Below are positions 43,760 to 55,359 of a DNA stretch of 64,000 nucleotides, one piece after another (within the stretch, counting starts at the first letter, position 1; every line of letters starts with the position of its first letter). The notes under the pieces were generated by a model. That model was not told the DNA's origin. It searched no databases and saw nothing but the letters and a program-made list of their open reading frames with translations. The stretch spans positions 358,166-422,165 of the forward strand of contig CAXAMN010021273.1 in assembly GCA_963970005.1 (NCBI GenBank). Reading direction: 5' to 3'. The DNA comes from Durusdinium trenchii (lineage: Eukaryota; Sar; Dinophyceae; Suessiales; Symbiodiniaceae). A program made the translations under genes and the position numbers.

Positions 43760-44840
43760 CTATTGTAAGCCTTCCAATGGCTTCATAGATTCAATGACTT
43801 GTGTGGTTTTGTATTGCAAACCTTTCAATGGCTTTTGAATTGAAAGCATTTCATTAGCTTCAGATTTGTAAGCCTTTTTATGGCTGTTATACTGCAAGCG
43901 TTTCAAGTGCTTTTGCATTTCAAGCCTCTCAGTGGCTTTCGGTTGCAAAATATTGCAAGCCTTTTAATGGCTTTCAGACTGTAAGCCTAAGTGGTTTTGT
44001 TTTGTGAATGGAAGGTTAGTGCTCACTGGTTTTGTAATGCTTATATGCATGTATTCTCAAGGGTGTCAAACACCAGAACTTCAAAAAACTGAAGTACTGA
44101 TAATGACAATCACCTTAATCGCGCAAGTAAACTAAATATACGCGTACCAAAAAAACAAATCTTAGTGTCTATCACACCAGCTCAAGCAAAAACAATGCAA
44201 GTAAATGTTTTACACCACTGTATATAGGCACACTGCCTTACACCATTTCAATTGACTCTTTTGTAAGAAGTCAACGCAAGTGCGATTGCTTTTTGAAAAC
44301 AATTCCAATGAGCATTGCAGCCATGTGACACTGCATGCATTGACGCTGCGCATTGCGTGCACTGAAAGAAGCAGCTGCTCAGGCTTTGCCACAGCAAGCT
44401 CTCCTTGGCCTTTTCATTGCAAGCTTCACTTTGGCTTTTGCAAGCCTCTATTGGTTTCGTTGCAGCAAGCAGGTTGGCTTTCTCATCATGACAAGCATCA
44501 CATGTGGGTGTGTCAGTGCAAACTTGGTTGCCTTGTTACGGCAATTGCTTTGCATTGTCATTGCAAGTTTTTTTGAGCTTTGCCACTGCAAGTCTTGTTG
44601 GCCTTGCTATTTATTGCAAGCCTTAGTTGACTTTGGCATGGCAAGCTGTCAGAACCATTGCAAGCCTTCGTTGGAAAATGTTATTGCCAGCATTGTTGTT
44701 TTTTATTTCAAGATGTCCTTTTCTTTGCACCGAAAAATTTGGTTTGCTTCTTTTAGGCGAAAAGCTTCAACTGCCTTATGGCACTGCAAGCTCTCAAGCT
44801 TTGAGCAAGCTGTAATGGCTGTGGCATTGCATGCACGCTT
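43760..44840. repeat. Degenerate TTGCAAGCC...TGGCTTT repeat array
   Basis: Repeated words TTGCAAGCCTTTCAATGGCTTT, tighter at 43760-43990 and looser at 44370-44830 (GCAAGC...TTGGC). The period is roughly 30-55 bp. Long + strand frames across it are repeat-driven. Confidence 0.8.
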
Positions 44841-45235
44841 GAAATGCTGAGTCGATGTTGTTGTGATGTTAAGAAAAGAACTGTCTGATGTTGTAATGCA
44901 CATATGTCTTTGTTTGAAGCAACCAAGCAGTTTTTGTGTATCTAATGCGTTAAAATTTGTGCTTGGTGCTCACTTCAAAAATGCAATGCCCAGCGCGACA
45001 AAATGTTTCAATAGCCCTGTTGCTTTTACATTTCAATCAAAAAATCAAAACATTTTTCAATGATGGTTTTCAATTAAACTTGTATCTCCAAAGTGATTCT
45101 GAACAAGGTGTCATCACATCTTTTTACGAGCACCTGATACAAAATAAGTAGTTAGGTAGTTAGTAAGTACTTAGCTAAGTGTGTTAACCTTGGTAAATAC
45201 TTGGCACAGGGTTCATCTAAGTTTGGATCGTCGGC

Positions 45236-45718
45236 CGAAAGTGCAAGCGCAGGAAGCAGCGAAGAAGGCAGAGCAACGGCAGGCGGCCAAAGACCGTCGC
45301 GAGTCGCGCAACCGACAAGCTCGCCAAAGCCGCGAGAGAGGAAGCCGACCGAAAGGAAGAACTCATGCGGCTCCGAGAAGCTGCGACCGCGAACGTGGCG
45401 CAGCTGGAAAAGAAGCGACGGGAAGACCTAAAGAAGGCGGGGCGGGAGACTTGTGGCAGGCCACAGAGCTGCAGGGAAGCTTTTGCCTTGCGGGAGGCTC
45501 GGGAAGCAAGAAAGGTCCAGGCAAAGCGTGCTCAGCGCGCTGCCGTTCGAAAGGCACTGCGCGCGGCCGCACAGCCCCGCAAACAAAAACGACAGCCGGC
45601 AGACTGTGGCAGGACCCCGAGCACAAGGACCACGCAAAGTACTTGGCCTCCAAGCAAAAGGCAAGCAGCGAAGAAAAAGAAACAGCGCCACGACGCCCGT
45701 TGGGTGCCCAGCCAGTAG
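45236..45718 (+). CDS. Highly charged coiled-coil protein exon
   Basis: The best single reading is KLAKAAREEADRKEELMRL, then REAATANVAQLEKKRRED, then LREAREARKVQAKRAQRA, then a very basic tail (KRQAAKKKKQRHDARW) ending at a stop at 45716-45718. The stretch before about 45330 reads better in another frame (VQAQEAAKKAEQRQAAKDRR), so one frame change or splice lies there. Long helical charged proteins have no assignable function. It ends just before the right outer inverted-repeat arm. Confidence 0.5.
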   Translation, partial: RKCKRRKQRRRQSNGRRPKTVASRATDKLAKAAREEADRKEELMRLREAATANVAQLEKKRREDLKKAGRETCGRPQSCREAFALREAREARKVQAKRAQRAAVRKALRAAAQPRKQKRQPADCGRTPSTRTTQSTWPPSKRQAAKKKKQRHDARWVPSQ

Positions 45719-45724
45719 AAGCGA

Positions 45725-45943
45725 GGATGGGCGAGGGCAATGGGAACGGGAAGGCTCCAGTGTTGGGTTGTGGAATGAGCGTGTTCAATTTGCTTGTGTA
45801 TAATCGAACCTTTCATCATTTGTTTTTCTAAATCTTGCATCCGGATGTTTTTCAGGGCCTCGGTTTTTTTCGGAATCCGGCGGAAAATTTTGCCGGACTG
45901 AGGTCCGGCACTTTTTTAGCCAATAAAGGAGGATCCAGGTATA
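45725..45943 (+). repeat. Outer inverted-repeat arm, right
   Basis: Reverse-complement partner of 38704-38968. It contains TTGCCGGACTGAGGTCCGGCA, an imperfect hairpin, and ends GGATCCAGGTATA. Confidence 0.88.
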
Positions 45944-46794
45944 GCATGTTGTTTTTTTTGTTTCTCCACGGCTGCTTGACGCGCTTTCCGAGGCGATGAA
46001 GGCATGTGCGCAAAATGGTTTCTGGCCGACAGCTTTGGACCTGACCCGAAAGCTGGGTGAGACTTTTGGCTGGCAAGCGGCAAGCGGGTACGTTTTCTCG
46101 TTTTCGGGCCCGATTCCCCGGCAGGGTGTTATATTGGCAACCAAGTCCTGACATGTACCGAATATATATATATATATATTATGTCATAGATGTCATTGGC
46201 CGTGCTCAGAACATCTACTCAAGCTCTTTTTGTGAGTTAATAGGAGGTAGGTGTGCTTTTCGGCCCCGATCTCCCTCTTTTGCAAGACGCCGTTCACCCA
46301 GGATGTCCATCGCCCTCGACGGAACCACTTTGTCTACATGCCGGCGACTTGGTGTGACACGTGGAGTGACACGTGCGATCACGTGCAGTTCCGGGGGGCC
46401 ATGTGTGTTCTCACATGTGTTTCAGGAAGAGTAACTAAGTCCTCCGACAGCTGACATGGACCATCCAACATATCAAAACCATTGGTTTATATAGTTTGCA
46501 AGGAGTCAAAGCAGCACACAAACATGTTCCGTTCTTTGCCCACGTTCGGTGGTGCAACCTCTTAGGGACTTTGCAATTACTCGGAAGTTATGGAATGAGG
46601 TGCCATCAGCTTCTGGGCCCTTGTGTTGCCAAGGACAGCATGCAGCAGGGCAGAGGTGTGGGATGCTCGGCTATCATCAGTATAGATAAAAGAACACCCA
46701 TGGACATCATGGGTTCCAGACCATGGAAGTGAAACAAATCAAACGAAGAATGGTCAAAAATTCCGCAACGATGTTTGTGGAGTGTTTCCACCAA

Positions 46795-47035
46795 ACCCGA
46801 GCCATTGGAGCACCATGGCCCGCCACCGGCTTCAGGAACTTCCTTTGCAGTTGCTGCAGACCTCTTTATTGTTGCGGATTACTCCGGATCTTATTGACTA
46901 TGGAGCCACTCTGTCAGCTTGCGAGAAGACAGGGCAGTGGCGACCAGGGCTTTGCTTGCTGAATACGCTGCGGGAAAGTGAATTGCAACCAGATCTCGCT
47001 TGCTTCCATGCCTTTATGGATGGAGCTGGAAAAGA
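46795..47035 (+). CDS. PPR-repeat exon, about two units
   Basis: LPLQLLQTSLLLRITPDLID, then YGATLSACEKTGQWRPGLC, then LLNTLRESELQPDLACFH and AFMDGAGKDG: the clearest PPR block in the window, with the ITPDLIxYGATxSACEKxGQW signature common in algal PPR proteins. It lies 0.9 kb beyond the right outer inverted-repeat arm. Confidence 0.78.
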
Positions 47036-48039
47036 TGGATGGATCCTTCCAATCCACATGTTGAAGCTTGGAAAACGTGAAACAATAAAGAAAATGTTGG
47101 TGTTAGACCCGTGGCTGTGTGTGGATCTCAAGATAAAAGTAACTCAACATTTATATGCCAGGTTTACAGTGTATCGCTTTCCCGTTGAGCATCGCTTCCC
47201 GTTGAGGGTCCTTCCATGTCACAGACCAAAAGACCTGCGTCCTTTTGTCCCTCTACAAACCTGTCCTGAACTGTGATTCTGACATGTGATTCTTGCATTT
47301 CTGCTGTACCCATCCGTCTATTTTAGACAGGCCATGTTTGTCTGAAGCCTCACAGAACCTGCTGGGTGATCTTATTGTTTTTTTGCACGTGAATGTCCGA
47401 GGGGGGTTGACGAGGCCGTTGCTTCGTTGTTTTTTTTTGTTAATATGTGATTGGGAGGCCACTCACTATTGACCCAGCGTTTGCTTGAGGACAGCACTGC
47501 TACACACCAACATTTCATCCATCATGACCACCTACAACATTGCTATCAATGTGCCTGATCTTTGCGATCTGCGGGGATCTGTGGGCGATCTGTGGGGCTG
47601 TTTGATTTCTCCATGATGGACTGGAATATCTACAGATTAATTGGAGCGTAAGACATTGGTTTTCGGCCACGGGTGGTTCATGAAATCCTGGTTCCTCAAG
47701 TCAAAGGTGTCTTTCTTTTTTCAGGGCATGGATACTTACGGCACTCGATTCTTTGCTGAATCGTTTTGTGTTGACATTGACCTGCTAAACACAAGTGACT
47801 GGCAAGGCCGAAGGCGGTATGATTTGAGTCAAGGGTAGATCCTGCCAGGGGAACAACTCTCACAAAAGACTGCCGTTGGCTGAGGCTTTGACCACTTGGA
47901 ACAACAAAGTCTCTCCAGCTTGTACAACATTGAACCAGTCCAAGGGATATGGAAGACATTCATTTCAGCATGGAACATGCCGAAGATCTTACTAAACCAA
48001 GTACTGTACCATCCTCGCCATCCTCCAAGCAGCCTCTTC

Positions 48040-48190
48040 CGGCGCGCGCACACGCCTACGCCTCGGCGCGAGGCCTGTGACGACTGGCGCCGCATCTCGG
48101 AGTGGTTGGCTTCGGCGCGGCGCGCGCAGCTGGGGCTGCGCGTCGACGCGATCAGTTGGAACTCGGCGTTGAAGGCCTCGGAGCTCGGCA
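48040..48190 (+). CDS. PPR-repeat exon fragment
   Basis: WRRISEWLASARRAQLGLRV, then DAISWNSALKASELGRNG, the end of one PPR unit and the first helix of the next. Strongly GC-rich against AT-rich flanks. Confidence 0.65.
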
Positions 48191-49689
48191 GAAACGGCGG
48201 AAGGGAAAGGCGGTTGGAATGGCTTCAAAAGGGGTGGTGGCAATGGTGGTCTAATTCTTAAGCAGGCGAAGACCATGTTGCACAACACGTGAGGACCACT
48301 CGCCTGGAGCAATCTACAGCATTATAAACATAATTGATGTAGATTGATAGGACCCCCCGTTTGGACTGCAAAACCTCTCCACATGGTGTCACCAAATCAA
48401 CAGTCATCTTTACCATGCAGCATCATGCAGCTAAGAAGCAGCTGCTTTTTTCACTGGAAGAGCGGTCCAGCTTTTTGATTCCCGGCCACACTCCACCAGA
48501 GGTTAAACGAAACACTTCTCACTCCGACACATCCCCTGATGCCGTCCTCGACCTTCAGTGCGCCGGAACCCGGCGGAACCGCCGGAACCGAACTCGTAGG
48601 CCGGGGCCTCTCCATGGCAGAGGCCGCTGGAGATCCTTCGGCAGATGCAGGTCATTCAGCGGATTCGATTCAGCGGGTTCGTGACGCCCGGGACATGTGG
48701 ACATCCCGGGTGAAGTGAGGCCGGTTCTGAAGACCGGGATCGGTCGGACCGGGTGGTTTTACATGGTAGTTCGCATTCAAACCGAGGAAGACAAGACTCG
48801 TAGTAACCATCCACAGGGGACTGAACCGATTTATCACTGTATATCACTGTGTAGGATAATTGTCAACATGTTTTAGAACACATGCAAGATGATGCAAGCT
48901 GCAAGTTTGATCTGACAATTAGCACGTTGAGTAGCTGTACCACAAACGTTGACATCGATGCATTTGCATGTTGGGGTTTGTTGTGCATGTAGTGCCGTCT
49001 ACTACTTCGGGATGATCGTAATGTTGACATAATATGTCGACATGTACTTGATCTGTGGAAGACATCCAGGGGATAAATTTTCAGCACTGGATAATCTCCC
49101 TTATGGTTTATGTATGTTTATTTAAGTTACTATGTTTATTTGGTTTTATTGTCAACATTCAGATTAACAACAATGAAGCAGGGTTTTCTTTTCCAGTGAT
49201 ATTAAGTGGTGTGGGGTGCAATAAATTCCATGTGCTTGGAAACTGCTGGACGTCCAAAGTTTTACCATGCTGGCTTTGGGGCACAAACCTGAACAGCAGA
49301 GATCCTATATACCCAGAAGAGTATATTTGCCCAGACGCTTCATGTATGGGAACTACGCAGATATGACATATGCCTACATTGATCCCTGAGCCTGAAACCA
49401 TGCCAATTTGTAGAAAAATATGAATGGAGCGTCTGAATTGACTTTCAGAGTCCAGAACGATGCTACTTATAGTAAAGGCAAGTCCATGTACAGAAATCAT
49501 GTGTCTCAGTTCGCGAGCCATGCTTGGAATCACCCATGGCAGGGGAGGCCAACTGAAATCATAGATAGATGATGATAGAACCATTGGATATCATAGAGTT
49601 ATTATAGCACGCAGTTTGAAGGATTTTGGTCACACCCTGAAAGCTCTTGGAAAGCTGTGTCTTTCTCACCAGGACGAAGCTCTACTGCC

Positions 49690-49800
49690 AGATGCCTTGA
49701 CAGCAGATGCATGGGCGAACACTTGGCGGCCACAGCAATGGCAACAGGCACTGTCCGCCCAGTTTTGCAGGCGCGGGCGGTCCGAGGCCCCGGCGGGAAC
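49690..49800 (+). CDS. Possible PPR-like exon fragment
   Basis: LTADAWANTWRPQQWQQALS, then AQFCRRGR, has the W-x-x-AL signature but no PD turn. GC-rich. Weak. Confidence 0.3.
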
Positions 49801-50645
49801 ACCGACAGGCACCGGTGAAGCGCGAAGGGGGAAGCACGGAGAAGCGCGCTGTGCAGCTGTGCAGCTGCAATCACTGCATCGCTGCAGCCAAGGGTTCAAA
49901 GAATCCATGTCAAGCCCGACAAAAGCGGACTAATTCAACATGACTCCTCTCCCAAATCACCGCGCGCACAAATATAGGTGAATACCCTCAAATCGTAGAT
50001 GTTGGGTTTTCCTTATGAGGTCCTCATATTTCTGGGAGGTCAACCCCTGCATCTCCGACTTGTTCATGTTCGCGCGTCCATGGACAGGTCTCCTCTACCG
50101 CGCTTGGCTGCGGCCGCGGTGCAGGGTAGTCCGTGGCACCTAGGCATGGAGGAGATGGGCACGACCCTGTTAGGCAATGGACACTCGGTGTACACACTTG
50201 TTTCCATCTAACCTATATATTTAAACCCCATCTTCAGGTGGGTACCAAAAAGAGACCGCATGATGCATGGAAAACACGTCCCCGCAGAAGAAATAACAGC
50301 TTGCCGTGGCGCCTTGAGCCCGACCCAGGCAGCTCGCCTCCTCCCTGGCGACCACCTCACGCCAGCGCCGGGCTGAGCCCGTCTCGGTGGGCGACGGAGG
50401 CGTGGAACAAGCGGACGGGTTGACGCGATCGCATCCCGGTGCCAGGTAAAAGATAGTGCTCTGTCACTCTATATATTACATTTGAATATTTTTGATCATT
50501 TCGGAGGTGATACGTTCTTTGTGTTGCTTTAAAAGAGCTCCTTCTCAGTCTGAACCAGAGCGGTTCTACACCTTGAAACATTGAACATACTTAAAAACAC
50601 CTCCCAAGCGGCGTACCCCTCCGCGGCGCGAATGACCCCGCACCG

Positions 50646-50780
50646 GGTTCCTGGCGCGAGTGGAGGCGGTGCCTGGCCGAGGGCTTTGCAGCTGGTCGGA
50701 GGCGGTGCCTGGCAACAGAGCCTGCAGCTCTTGTACGGAGCTCCGATGCAGAGACTGCGAGCGGAGGCCAGCGGAGTTCG
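50646..50780 (+). CDS. PPR-repeat exon fragment
   Basis: GAWPRALQLVGGGAWQQSLQ, then LLYGAPMQRLRAEASGVR: two partial PPR second helices (AWxxALQL, AWQQSLQLLY-M). Acceptor unclear. Confidence 0.5.
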
Positions 50781-52045
50781 CTCATTTCGTTCGGGGAATG
50801 AAAGGGAGTTACGAAAAGATTGCAAAATCACATGTTCAGATCCAGGAAATTCCAGACACTTGCTAGTTGGAGTCTTATTTGCATCTGCTATACCAGGGTG
50901 TTTGAGGGACACGAAGCCTCGCGCTCCATCAAAAGAGCAACTTTGAGTGAGTTCTTTGTGGCATCCTGTGGCACAGGCGATGTTCATTTCAATATGACTG
51001 TGGTAGGCTTGTAGGCAAGCTGGGGTATGTACATCTGGAATCTGCAGAGTGCAAAGACCCAACCTGGCTCTCAACTCATCCTCGAGGGTCAAACTCATTT
51101 TGCTCCAACTTAAAATACCTACAATGCTATATATATATAGATGGCTGCCTATGACTAGTACTTGGGCTGTAGTATGTAGCACCTCCACATATTCAAACAC
51201 CAAGTTTATTTAGCTGTGTAGGGTGCATGAGAAGAGAAACCGGACCATCCCCTCATTGACCATGGCCAGTGTGCCCAACCAGACTCGTTGACTCGAACGC
51301 TGCCCATGCTTCGGTGCCAACCAGACCACCCAGGCTGAGCTGCTCCGCGGGGTCAGCGGGAGCGCGGCCTGGCCGTTGCAGGTGAAGCTGTTGTCTTCCA
51401 TGGAACCGAAGCGACAGGTGAGGGTGAGGGTCCACGGCGGTCGTGCGTTCCAGGCGGTCCATGGTTGCCATGGAAGGTGAATGGAAGGTGAGGGCCACGT
51501 GAAGGAGCAGTTGTGTGTTTCCCTCTGAGAGGAATTGGGAGACGCACAATGGAGGTGGGGGGTCTTTTGGAGAACCCCTGAAAAATTCAATTCTAGGAGA
51601 AGTGTATATCCTGTTGCGTGAACTCGTTGATGATTCAATCTATCGTTGGGATGACCACAGCCATTGAGTAGCTTGGTTGGCTTGGTGGGATGTTTGATGA
51701 GAGTTGATGATTGGCTCGGGTGGGTGGGGTGTATGGATGGATCCATGTTGGTAAACTGGCTATATAACTACATGGGTCTCAAACGTCATCATCCAACTTG
51801 GGTATCATCAAAACATATCAAACAAATTCAAACAATCATATTTTGGATCATGGATCATGCCTATACAGAAGTTGTCAGAAGTCAGTTCTACTACATCTAG
51901 TATGTTCTGGTATGTTCTATAGTGTTTTCATTTGGTTGAGCCTCCCAAGACCTCCCAAGACCTCCCGGTCCACCTCCTCCCATCAGAATCCACGAGGTTC
52001 GACCGCCTCCCTATCCACCCGCACCACACCACCCGTCCCTCCGGC

Positions 52046-52165
52046 GGGTGAGGCGTTTCGCTGCGAGCTGTACCGATCTGTCGGGCGTTGGTGGGCTGCG
52101 CTGCACGTTTGGGAGGAGATGGAACAGCACGGGCTGCGGGCAGACGAGGCGAAGCATGAAAGAAC
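52046..52165 (+). CDS. PPR-repeat exon fragment
   Basis: AFRCELYRSVGRWWAALHVW, then EEMEQHGLRADEA, a PPR unit second helix plus linker (GRWxxALxVWEEMxxxGLRAD). GC-rich, followed by a purine-rich run. Confidence 0.6.
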
Positions 52166-53672
52166 GAGGGGGGGGAAGCATAGAGAAACGCTCGCTGGCT
52201 AGAGGTGACGGTCATACAAGATCATTGATTTGTTACTTGTTGGGGGTCAAAGTTCCACTCTTAGATATAATTCTATAGACTTAAACCATACAAACAATAC
52301 ATGGTTCTGCAATCCACCTTGCTTCAACAATTAGACCTGGGTCGAGCCGAGACATTTATTGACATTGTATCCCCCGTGAGTGATGATATAATTCTCTATG
52401 AAATGAGTGTTTGTTTCCACTATGAAATGCTCTAGGGACAGTACAATTCATAAAAGTGTTAGTTTGGAAATTAGAACATATTAGAACATAAATCTAAACA
52501 TCATGTCATACAAACATAACTGGGGGAAAGAGGATTGCTGCTGTGACCATGCCAAAGTGATACTTCAAAAAAAACATTTGATGACAGATGAATGTCACGA
52601 AAGGTAGCTTGAGCTACCTGAGTTCTCCTTGCTTTAGCAAACATGTATTACAATCAGGAGTTGGGATTGTGCATTGAGTTTGGTCCTGTAAGAGTTGATT
52701 CTATTCGTCGGGGGGGGGGACCCCCCCCTGGATCAAATCCCCCCTGCGCCGGTTCACGCCGTCATGGACTTCTACCAGGGTTACTTGTGATTGCCTGCTA
52801 CCTTTCGTTCACCCCCTCCTCTCTCAAGTCTATAATTCTACAGCAAAACCTTTTGATGGAAAACACAGTGTTTTTTAAACCAATGTCTTCAAACATCTTC
52901 AAGCACATCAAACAAACTCACAAAAAGAGCCGCCCGCATCCGTTGATGCATGTTTTCTTCAGCATGTTGTGCTAGATGACTGCGCCTATTGTCTCAATAT
53001 GTTGTGGCCAACTCATTTTATAAATACAGTTTGTTGGAGGTGATATTCTGTAGCTTTGTTGCTTTGACAGGCATGGATAGGGCTATGCTTCTGATAGAAA
53101 GGACAGTTTTTTATTTTATAGAGAATCATGATGCACACAGTATTTCATACTGGATTCATACTATTTTTTTTTCTATAAAATGAAATCCTGTCAGGCCTTA
53201 CCACCGGACAAGGAGGATGACTTTGTCATCTCATTAAGTCCATCTATAATCATTAATCTATAGAATTCTATACATCATTATCAACTAGTTCAATCTAAAG
53301 TTCTTTGGTTTCGGATACTCTCCCTGGAATAATCATGGTTACGTGGATGGCACGGCATCCTTTCGTTCGGATCTCCTCCACAAAGCCGGTGGTTTTCATT
53401 CGGGCATGGCGGTTTTCACCGTGGGCGAAGGCGATGAAGACCGGAGACCTGAGCGTGTGCCCGGTGTGTTTCCAAAGGGAGGACACCAGACAGTGAAGGT
53501 CTCAAAAAAATAGGTGACTTCACTCAGTAGCCTTTTTCTCTCTATCCAATGGTAAATCCTCAGGTAGGGACACCCTTTATATACAACAGTCATTGGTCAT
53601 AAGATCAGCCCGGTCCTCCCCGGGTCACCTAGCACGGCATGGCAGCATGGCACCGTTGCCCGCCTGGGCCAG

Positions 53673-53810
53673 GTGCACTGCAGCAGCCTCCTGCGTGCCT
53701 GCGACGAGGAGCGCGTGCCCAACGGCTGGTGCCGGGCCTTGGCCCTCCTGCGGAGCCTTTCCTCGGGGGTCGCTGGGCCGGATGCGGCCATGCTCGGTGC
53801 TTTGAAGGAG
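53673..53810 (+). CDS. PPR-repeat exon fragment
   Basis: CTGGGCCAG precedes VHCSSLLRACDEERVPNGWC, then RALALLRSLSSGVAGPDAAM, one PPR unit with an insert. The next unit begins at LGAL. Confidence 0.6.
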
Positions 53811-54352
53811 CCACCTATATACTTCATGATAGCCTACTATAGACAGCAGATAAATGGCCGGCCGTTGCCTGGGTGTAGCGGAGTTGACTTCTTGGTTCGA
53901 GGTGAAACTGCTTGCGGGAAAAGGGGATCCACACTCATATTCAGTTATGGATATCCAATATTGGTGAAGAATGGTGAAGATATGATGTAGGTTTGGGGCG
54001 CCAAGTTCAGCAACTGGAGCAATCTCATCCGAAGGATTTGATGAGACCTGAGACCCTTTACCGATTGTTCATGGGAGGTTCTGCAGGGCACTGACATGAC
54101 GAGGTTTTTGCACAAAACCTTGGATGCACGTGTTGTGCAGGACATCGGCATCATCGGCAACCCCCCAACTGGATGTTCCGATGCATGTCGGTGACCATCG
54201 AAGTGGGATCTGCCGACACACACTCCATTTTGGATCCCTTTTTTCGACCACCCCAGACAACCAGGACCCAGGAGTCTGCCAGGACCGTGACAAGACGGCA
54301 CCCCGGGTGCGGTGCTGGTGCTGGGCACCTGCTGAGTGGTCCATCCTGTCAG

Positions 54353-54530
54353 GTCCGCCGTGATCCCATCCTTTGGAATGCCCTCTTGGCCACCACCTCG
54401 TTGCCACGCGGCGGGTCCGCGGCACCCGCTGATCCGCGCCGATCCGCCTGGGCGCGGCCGCTGGTGCTGGTGAAGGCGATGTGGGAGAGCGCGGTGGTGC
54501 CAGTGGCTCGGGCGGAGATGAGAAGGTCGG
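54353..54530 (+). CDS. PPR-repeat exon
   Basis: CCTGTCAG precedes VRRDPILWNALLATTS, then a proline/alanine-rich insert, then SAWARPLVLVKAMWESAVVP, which completes one PPR unit. The insert lengthens the loop between the two helices. Confidence 0.6.
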
Positions 54531-55123
54531 GGTTTGGGGTGGATTTTGTTTGTGATTTTTTTCCACGAACTGGGTAAATGATCGAAATTGGGGAAGGTGT
54601 GATTTTTGTCAGGTCCCCTAAGCAAATTCAAGAAAATTAGTGAATGGATTGAAAGAAACGATCCTGAGATCACAAAGGACATCCAAATTTGGACCAGCAC
54701 CAGGTGTTAGGGCCGCTTCGACTATAGCTGCTAGTGGGAATCCCATAGTCGGCAAACCCATGTCTTTCAAGGTTCATGAATCGTTTTCACACGTTCATAT
54801 CAGTGGACAACTGTTGCTATGTATCTTATCATGTTGCAGTCATTTTGGTCATGGTGATGATGGTGATGGGAACAGTTTGTTCACCCTAAAGCTAACATCT
54901 CCACCACTATTGCAGATAACCAGAGTCGCCTGCCAGGGATTTACAGGGCTCATTATTTTCGCATCATGCTTAGTTAGTTTCTGGGTGTGTATATCTTGTG
55001 CCTTTACATGCATTTGTTTTGTTTGGTTTTCTGCGTTATGCTGCAAGTGTTTTTTTTTATTATTTTTTTTGTGTTGCTCAGAAATCAATGCATGCCATTT
55101 GCTTGGTTTCATTGCCAAGTCAG

Positions 55124-55357
55124 GACATTGTCACTTTCAACACCTTGCTGAGTGCCAGCAGATGGGAGGGAATGCTGGCAATCTTGCTTCAGATGGAGCA
55201 GATGAGGACGCCGATTGAAGATGTTGCTGCCCTAACAGTTGTTGATTCTTGTGCGCAAGCAGGGCAGCTAGCCTTGGGGCGGCATATCCTGGAGAACATC
55301 TTCCAACACGTGACCTGGATCGAAGAAGCTCTCCGAAACAGACTCGCACCGCTTTAA
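55124..55357 (+). CDS. PPR-repeat exon, terminal-looking
   Basis: GCCAAGTCAG precedes DIVTFNTLLSASRWEGML, then AILLQMEQMRTPIEDVAA, then LTVVDSCAQAGQLALGRH and ILENIFQHVTWIEEALRN to a TAA at 55355-55357. Nearly two PPR units, a clear match. The stop could be the real end of the gene or lie beyond an unseen donor. Confidence 0.7.
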   Translation, partial: DIVTFNTLLSASRWEGMLAILLQMEQMRTPIEDVAALTVVDSCAQAGQLALGRHILENIFQHVTWIEEALRNRLAPL

Positions 55358-55359
55358 GT

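Noticed and set aside
44353-44850. A 165-residue + strand protein with CK motifs
   Set aside because: Its Cys-Lys peptides come from the GCAAGC repeat words of the array.
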